The position numbers and the translations under genes were made by a program. Below are positions 9,667 through 20,311 of a stretch of 64,000 nucleotides of DNA, piece after piece. Numbering within the stretch: position 1 is the stretch's first letter; the number at the start of each line of letters is the position of its first letter. The DNA is from Hexactinellida sp. DTS-2022 (taxonomy: Eukaryota; Porifera; Hexactinellida): assembly GCA_028753945.1 (NCBI GenBank), contig JAPNXP010000009.1, forward strand, positions 2,976,001-3,040,000. Reading direction: 5' to 3'. The notes under the pieces are model-generated. The model had not been told where the DNA came from, did not search any database, and saw nothing but the letters and a program-made list of their open reading frames with translations.

Positions 9667-12373
9667 TAGGGTGATCCAAAAAAAAAAATTATACAATGCT
9701 ATTTAGGTTTGTGTATTTAATTATTCCAATTGTGGAAATATACAAATTGTCAATTTAGTGGACGAATTTACCGATTTTTTCAGGTTACGCAACTCTATTA
9801 GGTGTTAGATTATTTTCTTCGGGCATGAGCAATAATCCTCGTGGGACCACTATAAAATTACAACCTACACGCAGCACATTCGATGTCTGGTTGATCGGCC
9901 AGGTCAGTGATACCATCACTGGCCGTCGCCTGCCAACTCTTCGCCAAGTTCTTTGCTTATTTTATCATCACCACAACGTGAACAATCTTCGTGTACACGA
10001 GAGCGCAGCTTCAGCTGTTGAAGTAGCTGCTGCATTCTGGCTAGAAGCGCGCATCCCAATCATGGATAAATTAAATGCGACGACAATGCTCAAAAACATA
10101 ATCACGCGATACAACATACTCAAGAAGAGCAAAGGGCGATCGGGACCACAAAAATTCAAGGAGGAAGAGTTTACTGCTAGACTAGAACAGTTGTTTGATA
10201 TATCACATAAGAACTTGGATGCGAAGAAAGCAGAAGACCGGGCATTCTTGGTAGACCAGCGAAGCGCTCGCGTCGGCTATATGGGAGGGATCGACTGTGA
10301 GTTAGCAGCTCGAGAAGAGCGCACGAGGTTTCGCCAGGAGGCACACATCAAACGACAACGACTGGAAGTTGAATCTGCGAGCGTTTCTGGAATGGTGCAG
10401 TCTGATTGCAAGACGGACAGTGATGATGAGATCCCTGATGACAACGACAAAAAGTACCAGCCCTTAGCAATGATGAGCTCCAATACTCCTGCCAGCCGCC
10501 CTCCATACATCAACGTCATAACGCCGGAACTTTCTGCCGCACTCGACCGCACGAAAACCAGTGACAGATTCGCAATGCACTGCATTGCTGCCACTGCCAA
10601 GGCGTTCGGCCATGAAGTTGGGGTCTTAACGCTGTCTTACAACACTATCCGCAGACGACGCATTCATTACCGGGCGGAACGAGCTGATGAGATCCGCAAC
10701 GAGTTTGCCGCGGATGTACCCCTCGTAGTTCATTGGGATGGGAAGCTGCTGCAGTGCATTACGGGTGAAAGTGTAAAGGTGGACCGTCTACCTGTCCTCG
10801 TTTCAGGGTTGAACCTGGAGCAGTTGTTGGGAGTGCCAAAACTGGCCTGCGGGACAGGTAAGGCTATGGCAGAGGCGATCTACAGCGAACTAGTCCGATG
10901 GAAGTTGGCGGACAAGGTGATAGGCATGTGCTTTGATACAACAGCCAGCAACACTGGCATCCATATCGGAGCATGTGTGCAGCTGGAACTGAAGCTAGGT
11001 CGAGACCTCTTTAAATTTGGATGTCGTCATCACATCGCAGAGGTTATCGTGAGGGATTTGGGCGTGCTCTGCTATGGTCCGACGTGTGGCCCACACGTAC
11101 TGCTTTTCCAGCGGCTGCAGGACCGATGGCCATTCATCGATCAATCTCGCTACACGCTTGGTTCTGATACGATGGATGATCTACTCCAGACGCCCGTCTG
11201 CCAGCGGTTAAAGGCGGCAGCACTACTCGCTCTTGAAACAATCGACATGGAATGCATCTTACGCGACGACTATAAGGAGCTGCTCCACCTCAGCCTCATT
11301 TTTCTGCGGGGTTCTGGCAACTTCACAGGATTTCGGCGACCAGGCGCCTTCCATCACGCGCGATGGATGTCGAAGCTTATCTACACACTGAAACTTTGGT
11401 TATTTCGTGAACAGTTCGCTCTAACTCGACGTGAAAATCAAGGAGTGCAGTCATTCTGTCTTTTTATCACTCTTGTGTATGCGAAATACTGGTTCGCTGC
11501 ACCACTCTCGTGTGAGGCCGCAATAAACGATCGCCAGCTGTTGAGCGACATTAAGGAATTCGCTGCTGTCAACAGTCGTTTCGCAGAGACGGCTGAGCGT
11601 GCGTTTCGGCGCCACCTCTGGTATTTCTCGGGGAAATTAATCGGGTTGGCTCTGTTCAGCAATCAGTTGGAAGCTGATGAGAAGAACAACCTGGCCGCTG
11701 CCATTCTCAGACAGAGTGAGTCGGAACCAGCGGTAGGCAAGTGCCCTGTACGTTTGGCGCCAAGCACAGATCTGCACATGCCACTCTCGGCATTCGCAAC
11801 TCCGCACTCTCGCGACCTGCTACGCATTTTGGGAGCAGATAACATTCTGTCAGCAAGTACCACCATGTGGGAAAGTATGGAGTGTTATGTACGTGGGCGA
11901 AAGCTGGCGCGAGCCTTCAAGGTTGTTAACGACTGCGCCGAGCGGGGTGTGAAGTTGATAACTGACTTCAACAAACATATCACGCGAGATGAGGAACAAA
12001 AACAGTACCTTCTACAGGTTGTGACAGATCATCGACGTCAATACCCGAAGCCGACTAAGTCTGTTCTATCTACACAGCGTATTTGATTAATAGAGTTTAG
12101 TGATTTGTTAATAATTATTACTAGAATATAGTGTATAGTTTATAATTATTCCTTCCTTTGTTTGTGTACTGGGGCTTAGTGGTCAAACACTGAATTTCAT
12201 GCTTTTTTGTAAAATTTCTTGAAATCTGAACTCTATGCGCAACCTGAAGAAGACCTCAGATAGTGAAAATTCTTCTTACATAAAGCATTATTATTGAAAA
12301 GGAAACTTATAATGTAGTAACCTAACTTATTCTATGAATTTCATTTATTCACTTAAGAACTTGGATCACACTA
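9667..12373 (+). mobile_element. Complete hAT-like DNA transposon inserted in the MULE
   Basis: The ends are TAGGGTGATCCAA and, inverted, TAGTGTGATCCAA: 12 of 13 bases match. Both sides carry CTCTTTAG (9659-9666 and 12374-12381), a perfect 8-bp duplication. Deleting the element plus one duplication restores the reading frame of the host MULE transposase, which proves the boundaries. The element contains a single uninterrupted transposase gene. Its coding part is clearly more GC-rich than everything around it. Confidence 0.92.
9825..12086 (+). CDS. hAT-like transposase, 753 residues, intact
   Basis: The open frame from the ATG at 9825 to TGA has no interruption. I recognise it as a member of a family of transposase-like proteins widespread in animals (corals, hydroids, arthropods), usually annotated as uncharacterised. 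Landmarks: a basic, charged N-terminal half with RFRQEAHIKRQR near residue 170; VVHWDGK (Asp about residue 305); VLVSGLNLEQLLGVPKL; CFDTTASNTG (Asp about 371); FGCRHHIAEV (about 399-406), matching the C-x-x-H signature that follows the second Asp of hAT transposases; and a C-terminal helical part with AAPLSCEAAINDRQLL and RRHLWYFSGKLIGLALF. These fit an RNase H-like DDE enzyme; the third acidic residue is not assigned. It should bind the element's ends and cut and paste it. The terminal repeats and 8-bp duplication support the hAT placement. An upstream splice junction cannot be excluded, but no start is needed further 5'. Confidence 0.85.
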   Translation: MSNNPRGTTIKLQPTRSTFDVWLIGQVSDTITGRRLPTLRQVLCLFYHHHNVNNLRVHESAASAVEVAAAFWLEARIPIMDKLNATTMLKNIITRYNILKKSKGRSGPQKFKEEEFTARLEQLFDISHKNLDAKKAEDRAFLVDQRSARVGYMGGIDCELAAREERTRFRQEAHIKRQRLEVESASVSGMVQSDCKTDSDDEIPDDNDKKYQPLAMMSSNTPASRPPYINVITPELSAALDRTKTSDRFAMHCIAATAKAFGHEVGVLTLSYNTIRRRRIHYRAERADEIRNEFAADVPLVVHWDGKLLQCITGESVKVDRLPVLVSGLNLEQLLGVPKLACGTGKAMAEAIYSELVRWKLADKVIGMCFDTTASNTGIHIGACVQLELKLGRDLFKFGCRHHIAEVIVRDLGVLCYGPTCGPHVLLFQRLQDRWPFIDQSRYTLGSDTMDDLLQTPVCQRLKAAALLALETIDMECILRDDYKELLHLSLIFLRGSGNFTGFRRPGAFHHARWMSKLIYTLKLWLFREQFALTRRENQGVQSFCLFITLVYAKYWFAAPLSCEAAINDRQLLSDIKEFAAVNSRFAETAERAFRRHLWYFSGKLIGLALFSNQLEADEKNNLAAAILRQSESEPAVGKCPVRLAPSTDLHMPLSAFATPHSRDLLRILGADNILSASTTMWESMECYVRGRKLARAFKVVNDCAERGVKLITDFNKHITRDEEQKQYLLQVVTDHRRQYPKPTKSVLSTQRI

Positions 12374-13628
12374 CTCTTTAGTCAAATAGATTCTTCTCTT
12401 TATAGAGAAAGACTAAGCCATATACCTGCACTTCCTGCTTCCAGAGAGTTATTAATTATTCCTAACCATTTATTAGAAACAATCGCTGGTTCTAATTTTC
12501 ATCTCTATTCTGCTCCAAACAATGACTTACTTATTTTCTCTACAGAAGATAATATCCTCAAACTATCTACAAAGGCACATTGGTGTGTCGATGGTACGTT
12601 CAAAAGTGTTCCTCGATTGTACCTGCAACTCTTCACTTCATGTTTTTGAATGGAATAAACTTATTACTCTGGTCTATTGTCTACTTTCTGCCAAAACACG
12701 TTCCATTTATTCAGAGGTTTTTCTATGTCTAAAGGAAAAAGAAAACAACCTTAATGTTGTCTTATTGCCAGATCTTTTGACGTGTGATTTCGAACGTGGA
12801 CTGATATCTAGTATTAGACTGGAATTTCCTACTGCACATATTCGTGGTTGTTACTTTCACTTTTGCCAAGCAGTATATCGCAAAGTTCAGACATTGGGTC
12901 TATCTCAGCGATATGTTAACGATGAAAGCTCTAGAGTGTGTATACGTAAGCTTCTTGCACTTTCTTTTGTTCCGAAAATGAATATTCCTCAAACTTTTCA
13001 AATATTAAAGATAATTGCCCAGAAGAATTGCGAGCTATTTTCGACTATTATGAAGACTATTGGATCAAAAGAATGTCGATCTTTCGCTATGGAATATGCA
13101 TGGGGTACAGAGAAGGACAAATAACAACCTCGAAGGGTGGCATTTGCGGTTAAATCGTGCAGTTGGGAAATCGCATGCCAATATTTATGAATTTATTCAT
13201 ACATTAATAAAGGAGCAAGGAGCAACAGAAACACTCTTAGCTCAGATTTCAGCTGGAAACATTACAGGCACATGCAAAAGCACCAAATATAATCAGATCA
13301 ATGAGAGAAATGGTAAACTTACTCGAGATTATAATTTGGGAGTCAGAAATGTAGACGAATTCTTAACGGGAATTGCATACAATATCTCTCAGCCAACTAG
13401 AATATCTTTATAATCTTCTTTCTTTCTTCATTCATATATCAGTTGTTGTGTCCATCAGAATCTCATTAGTATTCTTTAAACGCTTAATTATACTTTGCTT
13501 CTAATGGTTTTGCTAATAATACTTTCGCCAAAAAGAGTTTCGCCAAAATGACTTTCGCTTAAAAGAGTTTCGCCGAAGTTATTTTCGCTCACCAAACTTT
13601 CGCTCAACTGGGGATATCCCAATAAGAC

Positions 13629-14447
13629 TAGTGTTATTATAACTCAACGGTCGTGTCCGTCTTGATGTTGATGTACCCGAATCGATGGGCAATTATCCTA
13701 AAATTGTCCGGATTGTATTAATGTGAGAGAGAATTAGAAACCGCATTTGTATCTGAGATTATTAGTCCAAATGTTCCAATAGGTAAACAATTAGACAGAC
13801 TTCGCAATAAATTATACCGCATATAAACAGTAATTGCTTACAAAATACGTAAAAATTAATGGATTTCAAAGTACACACAGAGGCTAATCTGGCATTTCCA
13901 AAATACCACTATGAATTCTTATTGTTGTTGTTTCCAAAAGAATAGAAAATGAGAAAATTCAAACATAGAAAAATACTAAGCAATGATTATAATTATTAAA
14001 ATTACCTGGCCTTGCATTATATTTCATGTAATTTGCTGATGACAGGCGAGAAATGAAATGGCAATCTAGTTGAATAAGCTAATGAGAAAAAATATTATGA
14101 AAAAGTTAATCACAGATAAAACAAAAACCCTTTGGCCAATTAATTGGCAGACCTCCTGATACCCTGGAGTGTTTACGCAGAGAAACCAACACTCTATCTG
14201 TAACTAAGATAAATCCTATGAAGCGCACCGAAGGATTAGGAATCCTTTGAAGATTAAGAAAAGAAAAAATAGCCAACTATACTGTATATAATGCTTAACA
14301 GTAAACTACGAAATTGATAACATGGTAGAGGTGAAAGAAGACTAGAAGATGGATTATCGTAAATTTTAAACGGTATATCGAGTTTTCAATAAGTTCGCAT
14401 AATCTATATGAAGCACAATAAGTATCGTCAATGGAATTTAAACATAA
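13629..14447. other. No gene seen
   Basis: AT-rich non-coding stretch between the MULE and a Helitron-like copy. A short phrase near 13640-13800 (GTCCGGATTGTATTAATG..GAAACCGCATTT and AGGTAAACAA) matches the interior of the Helitron-like insert at 21906-22425, so part of it is an old fragment of that family. Confidence 0.4.
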
Positions 14448-14955
14448 CTAGCGCGCTTAGCTTGATAGGTCGCTTCGCGGCAGAACACAAAAACACACCA
14501 ACCGCGAAGCGGTTGGTGTGTGGTCAATGGTTTATATACTCCTAATATTTATCATAACCGTAAATAGGCCTAAATAATCAAATTTAAACAATGTGAAATT
14601 TTAGTGATTCCGTCATCATGTGATAATGAGTTAGCATATTGGCAATCTGGTGTCACCAACGTGTCCGCATCATTAATGTACATGTTCTATTAAATTTTCA
14701 GATTTTTATCTCTTAGAGGGCGGGAATTATGTGCGATTAAGTGAATTTTCAGGGTTCTCGAAATGTGACGTCATAACTTGTCGAGGTGTGTGAAATTTTA
14801 GAGGAAACCTCAACTTGCTGGCTGGTGGCAAAAGTTACCTCTATATGCCAAAAATCTCATTTGGAAAACGTTCAGTTTCTTCAACCAACTCGGAACATAC
14901 AAACAAATATATATACGTATATATATACACTACATAGGTTTGTGTTTTAATAGTA
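14448..14955 (-). mobile_element. Helitron-like element A, copy 1
   Basis: On the minus strand the copy ends in CTAG followed by T (14448-14451, next base 14447), preceded by a GC-rich hairpin region with ACCGCGAAGCGGT (stem around 14493-14521). Its body matches the copies at 15703-16659 and 21678-22708. The 5' end expected as TCTATACTATTAAAAC is cut short at about 14955, where another Helitron-like 3' end begins. No Rep/Hel protein: non-autonomous. Confidence 0.7.
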
Positions 14956-15612
14956 AGAGCCCTTCGGTCTCGGTCGCTTTGCAACGGTTTGGCGCTTCAC
15001 GCCTCAATTGAAGCCCGCTACGGGGCCTTATCCGCCTTGAAACAAATCATTTAGAATTATACATCTCTGTGGTGTATTAAATATTCCTCATAAAGCTATA
15101 CAATGTAATTTGTTTAGGAAATTCAAATACGTACTCCCTTTAGTAGCTCAATAAATTTCAGTTGCATGATGAGGATAGCTCGATTTCATATAATAATAAA
15201 AGAAAAACAGGCAATAGAATAGACAATGATTGATTGGTTAGATGAATTTATTTTCAATCAATCAGATTGCAGCCTCATAAAATATTTCTATTAGGCACAG
15301 GCTATTTATACTAATTGAATAAGTTAGCTAATCCATACTAACAAACCCTCGAATTTAATTGGCTAACAAATTTTGTCACCTTCAAATGTGAATATTTCTA
15401 TTCAAAAACCAATAGATCGTTGTCGCAGTACAAAATTACCCTGTATACAAATTTTCAACTTTCTAGTACTCGCAGTCTTTCCAATTAATTCGGTACAAAC
15501 AAACAAACAAACACACAAACACACAACAATTCCGCTTATAATATACGAGCCCTTCGGTCTCGGTCGCTTTGCGACCGAGACCGCGTATGAAAATTGGATC
15601 AGAGTCGATTAG
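14956..15612 (-). repeat. Helitron-like element B, 3'-end fragments
   Basis: Two places show the minus-strand 3' terminus of the second Helitron-like type, read on the plus strand as GAGCCCTTCGGTCTCGG: about 14956-15015 and 15546-15590. The second forms a strong hairpin, GGTCTCGGTCGC..GCGACCGAGACC. Between them (15015-15545) lies AT-rich sequence with a (CAAA)n/(CACAAA)n tract near 15495-15530 that resembles the interior of the fragment at 58.9 kb. Full extents are uncertain. Confidence 0.5.
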
Positions 15613-15926
15613 GAGCGTATTTACAATGGCTGTATGAAATTATATTTCTACATTTCAATAATTGAAATCAAACATTGAAGCACAATTCAGAGAACAACTC
15701 TATCTATACTATTAAAACACAAACCTGTATATGTGTATATATTTGTTTGTATGTTACGAATTGATTGAAGAAAGTGGACGGTTTCCAAATGTGATTTTTG
15801 GCATATAGGGGTAACTTTTGGCACCCGCCAACAAGCTGAGGTTTCCACTTAAAATTTCTCACACCTCGACAAGTTCTGACGTCATCGTCACATTTCGAGA
15901 ACCCTGAAAATTCACTTAATCGTACA

Positions 15927-16187
15927 CATTGGCGTAGCAACATCGTTTTGCGATGGAGGGGCGACAGCGAGAAGAAAAAAAATTGGGGTGTCTATGGTCT
16001 ACCTACAGGGAAATTTAGGTAGTTGTGCCCATAATAAGTTAGTAAACTGTAACATTGGGGTAATTTGTTAAGATAACACACAATTTCATGGAGGGGCGGG
16101 ATAGGATTTTGTAATGGCCGCCCCCCCCCAATGGCCAAATCATGGAGGGGCGACGCCCCCCTGCCCCCCCCCTAATCTACGCCTATG
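15927..16187. mobile_element. hAT MITE nested in Helitron-like copy
   Basis: Ends CATTGGCGTAG and CTACGCCTATG are inverted with one mismatch. Flanks are ATCGTACA (15919-15926) and ATCGCACA (16188-16195), 7 of 8 bases equal, and the empty site is visible in the other Helitron-like copies. The interior is rich in GGGGCG and CCCCCC runs with ATGGAGGGGCGAC phrases at both ends. Same end type as the elements at 7492 and 36193. Confidence 0.88.
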
Positions 16188-16380
16188 ATCGCACATAATT
16201 CGCGCCCTTTAAGAGATAAAAATCTGAAAATTTAATAGAACATGTACATTAATGTTGCGGACAAGTTGGTCACACCAGATTGCCAATATGCTAACTCATT
16301 ATCGCATGATGACGTAATCACAAAAATTTCACATTGTTAAATTATACTATTTTAGGCCTATTTATGCTTTACAATCAATA

Positions 16381-16567
16381 CAGTGGAGCCTCCCATAACG
16401 GACACTCCAAATAGCGGACAACCTCTAAATAACGGACAGCCCTCGTGGCACGGATTTATTTATTTAGCATATGTCTAATAGAAAAGTAACCTCTAAATAG
16501 CGGACAACCTCTAAATAACGGACAACGGTTCCGGTCCCAAGGTGTCCGTTGTTCAGAGGCTCTACTG
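16381..16567. mobile_element. Tigger/pogo-like MITE, 187 bp
   Basis: CAGTGGAGCCTC..ACGGACA at the left pairs with TGTCCGTTGTTCAGAGGCTCTACTG at the right, with TA on both sides (16379-16380, 16568-16569). Several direct repeats of AACGGACA and CCTCTAAATA lie inside. The uninterrupted Helitron-like copies provide the empty site. Confidence 0.88.
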
Positions 16568-16671
16568 TATTAGGAGATATAAACCACACACCAACCGCGA
16601 AGCGGTTGGTATGTGGTTGTGTTCTGCCGCGAAGCGATCTAGTAAGCGAAGCGCTCTAGTAAGAGTTATAA

Positions 16672-17710
16672 AGACAACAAGCGTGTTATGCTGCCTAAGA
16701 AATAATACCAGAACATCATCAGCCAGTTCCTTGAAGCTACAGATACTACCAAAAAGTCCCCACACCAGTATTATTTGCAGAAGAAGTATGAAGTCCTTGA
16801 GTGTGGTAATGTTAATAATCTTATCCGTAAATGTGAAGATAATGAAGCTATGTTGTATTTGGTGTCAATTGAAGAAAAGTTTGATGTCATCAAGCGTGCC
16901 CACATTGCTACAGGTCATGGTGGCCGAGACAAAATGATAAAAGATACTAATAAGAAGCATGCCAACATCACCCAAGAAGCACTCAACATCTTCAAGTCAT
17001 CAATCATCTAGTGCCAGAGAAACGGAAGAGGACGACTACCAAAAGTGTAGTTGTTAAACCAATCCTGTCAAAGGACTTCAGTTGATCTGATTGATATGCA
17101 GTAGATGTACCAGAGACATTATAAGTGGATCATGAACTACCAAGGATCATCTTACTAAATTCAGTGTGCTTAGACCTCTCACCTCGAAACCAGCCCAGGA
17201 GACGCATGCCAGTTGCTGGAAATTTTCCAGTTATTAGGTGCACCTGCTATCCTATAGAGCGATAATGATTCAGAATTCACAGCACAGGTCATTATAGAGT
17301 TGAAGCAGCTGTGGCCTAATCTTGTCATTGTTCATGGCAAGCCCAGACATCCACAGATTCAAGGTTCTGTTGAAAGAGCCAACTGTGATGTAAAAGACAT
17401 GCTGGCAGCTTGGTTAGCCGACAGCAACATCAAATCGTGGAAAGTTCGTCAAGTTCAAGAAGAATTCCAGTCATCATAGCGGAATCCGGAGGTCGCCTTT
17501 TGGAGCTTTGTTGGGTTCTGAAGTCAAAGTTGGACTATAGCCGTAAAAGTCGGGTATTTTGAACTCGAAGTAACCACGGAATAAGTTTGACGTGTGTGTC
17601 ACATCCTGGGTGACGTAACTACTGAAACAGCGATTTCTCTTCGGACAGCTGTTCACCAGGAATCCAACTGTGGTGGACAGGGATTGTGAGATGCAATTGG
17701 ACTGGTGCAA
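16672..17710 (+). pseudogene. KRBA2/SCAND3-like integrase, decayed
   Basis: The best open part (16775-17011) encodes QKKYEVLECGNVNNLI and IKRAHIATGHGGRDKM, the H..H region of the zinc-binding domain in integrase-like proteins such as KRBA2 and SCAND3. Beyond a stop and frame changes come remnants of the catalytic core: GDACQLLEIFQLLGAPAIL, SDNDSEFTAQVI (second acidic residue), then HPQIQGSVERANCDVK (the Glu). The end near 17500-17560 has a remnant of the usual GPYEVAFG/KPKVGL tail. There are several stops and frameshifts. It derives from a Ginger/GIN-type or Ty3-like integrase domain; no reverse transcriptase is nearby. It is unrelated in sequence detail to the intact gene at 57.8-63.3 kb. 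Confidence 0.75.
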
Positions 17711-17988
17711 AGATGTGTAAAACAAATAGATGTCGGTGGTTTAAAGCACGTTTGACGTGCAATTCCAGATGTAATTCTAGCCTTTCTTGCTCCAATAAAA
17801 ATTCATGCTGTTTTTCTTAAACTTTTAAAGATGAGACTAGTATACGTCCACCAGAGTGATATATATTAACTGTTTCTGTATAGCATAATTAAGAAAAAAT
17901 ATCAGTTAATTAATAATTATGTCTAAAAGCCGAGGAAACTTTCAGTTATTATGTATAATGCCTTGATTGAATCAGTTATAATAATAAT

Positions 17989-18071
17989 TAGGGCTGAAAC
18001 GAATATACCGAATAATCGTTCGTTTAGAAAAAGGTTCGTTAATTACATTTCGAATATTAGTTTCAGCCCTA
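17989..18071. mobile_element. Short hAT MITE, 83 bp
   Basis: Ends TAGGGCTGAAACGAATAT and ATATTAGTTTCAGCCCTA are inverted, flanked by ATAATAAT on both sides (17981-17988, 18072-18079), though that duplication is low in complexity. It is an internally deleted relative of the 373-bp element at 34526-34898. Confidence 0.8.
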
Positions 18072-18079
18072 ATAATAAT

Positions 18080-18455
18080 ACAAGAAAATTTCAGGTAATA
18101 TACATATTAACTGATTATACGTTTTAATATAACATATACAGTTTGTAGTGTTAAAAGCATCCTTATGTTGAGTATAAAAGGGGGTAAAAATAAAATTTCC
18201 GTATGATAAATTGACCCACTTTAATTTACATTCAAGATATATTTTTACATCGTCGGGCGGCAGCAGAATAAATAAATAACAATCAAATTTAGATAGATAG
18301 ATAGACAATACAAAATGGCATCAATTCAACCAGAGGCGGAGCGAGGGTATCATTGAAATAAATGAAAGAATCAGGGAAAATCTAGAAAAATTCAAACACT
18401 CGAAACTCCTACCTGCCAACCGATTAGAGTCATATCCCTGTACGGGCCAGGGTTG
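18080..18455. other. No gene seen
   Basis: AT-rich sequence; one low-complexity minus-strand ORF (18069-18308) is hydrophobic and unconvincing. Confidence 0.35.
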
Positions 18456-20120
18456 GGGCCGAAAACTTTAAGATGAATACGATAACTATAAACTTGTACA
18501 TGATTACGATTATGAAAACAATCCAAAAAATCCAAAATTGCAGCCTGTGCCGAAACCATGTTCCTTTGGTGGCACTATATTTTGTTGGTGGTTTATAGAT
18601 AGTGCCTCCAAAGGAACATGCTGCCGGCGCAGGCTGCAATTTTGGATATTTTTCGCCAAGTCATCAACGCCCAAGGTGTGAAGAACCATTTGTTAATTGG
18701 TCGGAGTCACAAGGAACGGTAGATAAATTTGAAGTTAGTTTTTATCATAAACCATCTTGAGTTTAATGCCATTCATTCATTATATATTGATAATAAGTAA
18801 TATTATTAGTTATTAATTTTAGCAATGAAATCCATGGTTGTTTGAGTTGAGTCAACAAATTCCTTATATTATATTATTTTATTTAATCCATTGTATAGTA
18901 GTACTAGAATTAAATAGAAGCCAGCTGGAATTTATAAGTTAAATCAATATAATTATCGCAAGTTGAATCACTAGAGTAGGATTTAACAAGTTAAATCAAT
19001 ATAATTATTACAAGTTGAAACAACTGAATTAGATTTAACACTTTACTAAAATTGAAGTGTGAGTAAACAAAGAAATTTCAACCCCCATTTATGGCATAAA
19101 TTGACCCCTTTATTGAAAAATATCTTCTCCCATCAGACGCAGAATTTTATGGTGAATCCAAATATGAAATAAAATTTTGGGGTTTAGTAAAACATCTTTT
19201 TAGTCATGGACCAGACAAATTTTGAAAGGTGTCAAAGATGTGTCCAAAATTGGTTAAATAAAATCGTAACCCCAGGTGCAAATTAGACGGTCCAACCGCA
19301 CCTACATGCCAAGTTCTAGACCATCAACTATAAAGCTCTGGTCAGGGTACCGTCTACGGAGAAATAATAATAATAAAAATAATAAAAATCCAAAATTGCA
19401 GCCTGTGCCGATGCATGTTTCTTTGGTGGCACTATATTTTGTTGGTTGTTTATTGATAGTGCCTCCAAAGGAACGCTGTCGGCACAGGATGCAACCTGGG
19501 ATTTTTTTCGCCAAGTCATCAACGCCTCAAGGTGACAAGAACCGTTTGTTAATTAGTCCTAGTCAAAAGGAAAGGTAAATATATTTGAAGTTTCTTTCAA
19601 TGATAAACCATCTTGAGTTTAATGCCATTCATTCATTATGTATTGATAATAAATATATTAATAGTTATTTATTTTAGCAATGTTATCCACGGTGATTTGA
19701 GTTTAGTCAACAAATTCCTTATATTATTATACTTTATTTAATCCATTGTATAGTAATACTACAATTAAATAGAAGCCAGCTGGAATTTATTAGTTAAATC
19801 AATATAATTATTACAAGTTGAAACAATAGAATTAGATTTAACACTTTTACTGAAACTGAAGTGCGAGTAAACAAAGAAATTTCAACCCCCATTTATGGCA
19901 AAAATTAAACCCATTTCTAAAAATCTTCTTCTCCAAACAGACGCATAATTTTAAGATGAATCCAATTATCCAAATATGAAATAAAATTTGGGGGTTTAGT
20001 AAACATATTTTGAGTTATGGACCAGACAAATTTTGAAAGGTGTCAAAGATGTGTCCAAAATTGGTTAATCAAAAATCGTAACCCCAGGTGCAAATTAGAC
20101 GTCGACTCCGAACATACATG
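18456..20120 (+). repeat. Hairpin repeat family B, two copies in tandem
   Basis: Copy one runs from about 18520 to 19290 and copy two from about 19385 to 20120. Each starts with the GCAGCCTGTGCCGA / GGCACTATATTTTGTTGG hairpin, then TTCGCCAAGTCATCAACGCC, a long AT-rich body with TTGAGTTTAATGCCATTC, and a 3' part with GACCAGACAAATTTTGAAAGG and AACCCCAGGTGCAAATTAG. The copies are highly similar over about 700 bp. Copy one has an extra diverged internal duplication of AAGTTGAATCAAT/AATATAATTAT. No coding sequence. Confidence 0.75.
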
Positions 20121-20186
20121 CCAAGTTACAGCCCTCTATGTATATAGGTGTGGCCAGGGTACCTGCTACGGAGAAAATAATAAAAA

Positions 20187-20311
20187 TAAAGGCAGTGATT
20201 CCAATACTGGGCCACTATACTATAGTATAGTCGGCACAGTAATAATATCGATAATAAAGGCAGTGATTCCAATACTGGGCCACTATACTATAGTATAGTC
20301 GGCACAGTAAA
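20187..20311 (+). repeat. Tandem about 68-bp units ending in a perfect palindrome
   Basis: Two nearly identical units contain AAAGGCAGTGATTCCAATAC, then GGGCCACTATACTATAGTAT, which contains the palindrome ACTATACTATAGTATAGT with the following bases, and TCGGCACAG. A third to fifth unit of the same kind occur at about 36000-36172, in both places just downstream of a family B copy, so the units are the 3' end of that family. Confidence 0.8.

Larger units (their letters stand above)
9347..13413 (+). pseudogene. FLYWCH zinc-finger MULE transposase, split and frameshifted
   Basis: The N-terminal piece (9347-9666) contains a FLYWCH finger: FEGYSYRFDR, then RWRCRTRDCNGCLYT and the closing H.E.H in TKTPHREH. 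The frame runs to the hAT insertion in ..FPLFS and resumes without loss of frame at 12382 (..SLYRERLSHIPALP), followed by WCVDGTFKSVP, the first catalytic Asp region of MULE transposases. A frameshift near 12620-12645 leads to the second part, with CDFERGLISSI (second Asp) and GCYFHFCQAVYRK, and another near 13050-13120 leads to NNLEGWHLRLNR, the usual C-terminal motif. Besides the insertion there are thus at least two frame breaks. The start codon is unclear because TAA directly precedes the open frame. Confidence 0.85.
9049..13620 (+). mobile_element. MULE-type DNA transposon with FLYWCH transposase
   Basis: Both ends carry a run of short GCGAAA-containing motifs in inverse orientation (left 9049-9200, right about 13510-13620); the outer parts pair as GATTTGCCCCCGGATGAGCG against GGGATATCCCCAGTTGAGCG. 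The flanks are AATAAGAC on both sides (9041-9048 and 13621-13628), consistent with the 8-9 bp duplications made by Mutator-like elements. The element carries a FLYWCH/MULE transposase, now broken, and was later hit by a hAT-like transposon at 9667-12373. Without that insert it would be about 1.86 kb. Confidence 0.85.
15703..16659 (+). mobile_element. Helitron-like element A, copy 2, with two nested MITEs
   Basis: The copy is A|TCTATACTATTAAAAC at its 5' end (15702/15703) and GCGCTCTAG|T at its 3' end (16659/16660), the classic Helitron pattern: TC start, CTRR end, insertion between A and T without duplication. A hairpin of ACCAACCGCGAAGCGGTTGGT lies about 50 bases before the 3' end and a short AGCG/CGCT hairpin directly before CTAG. 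The body has been split by a hAT MITE (15927-16187) and a Tigger-like MITE (16381-16567); the other copies show the sequence uninterrupted. No helicase coding sequence. Confidence 0.82.
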
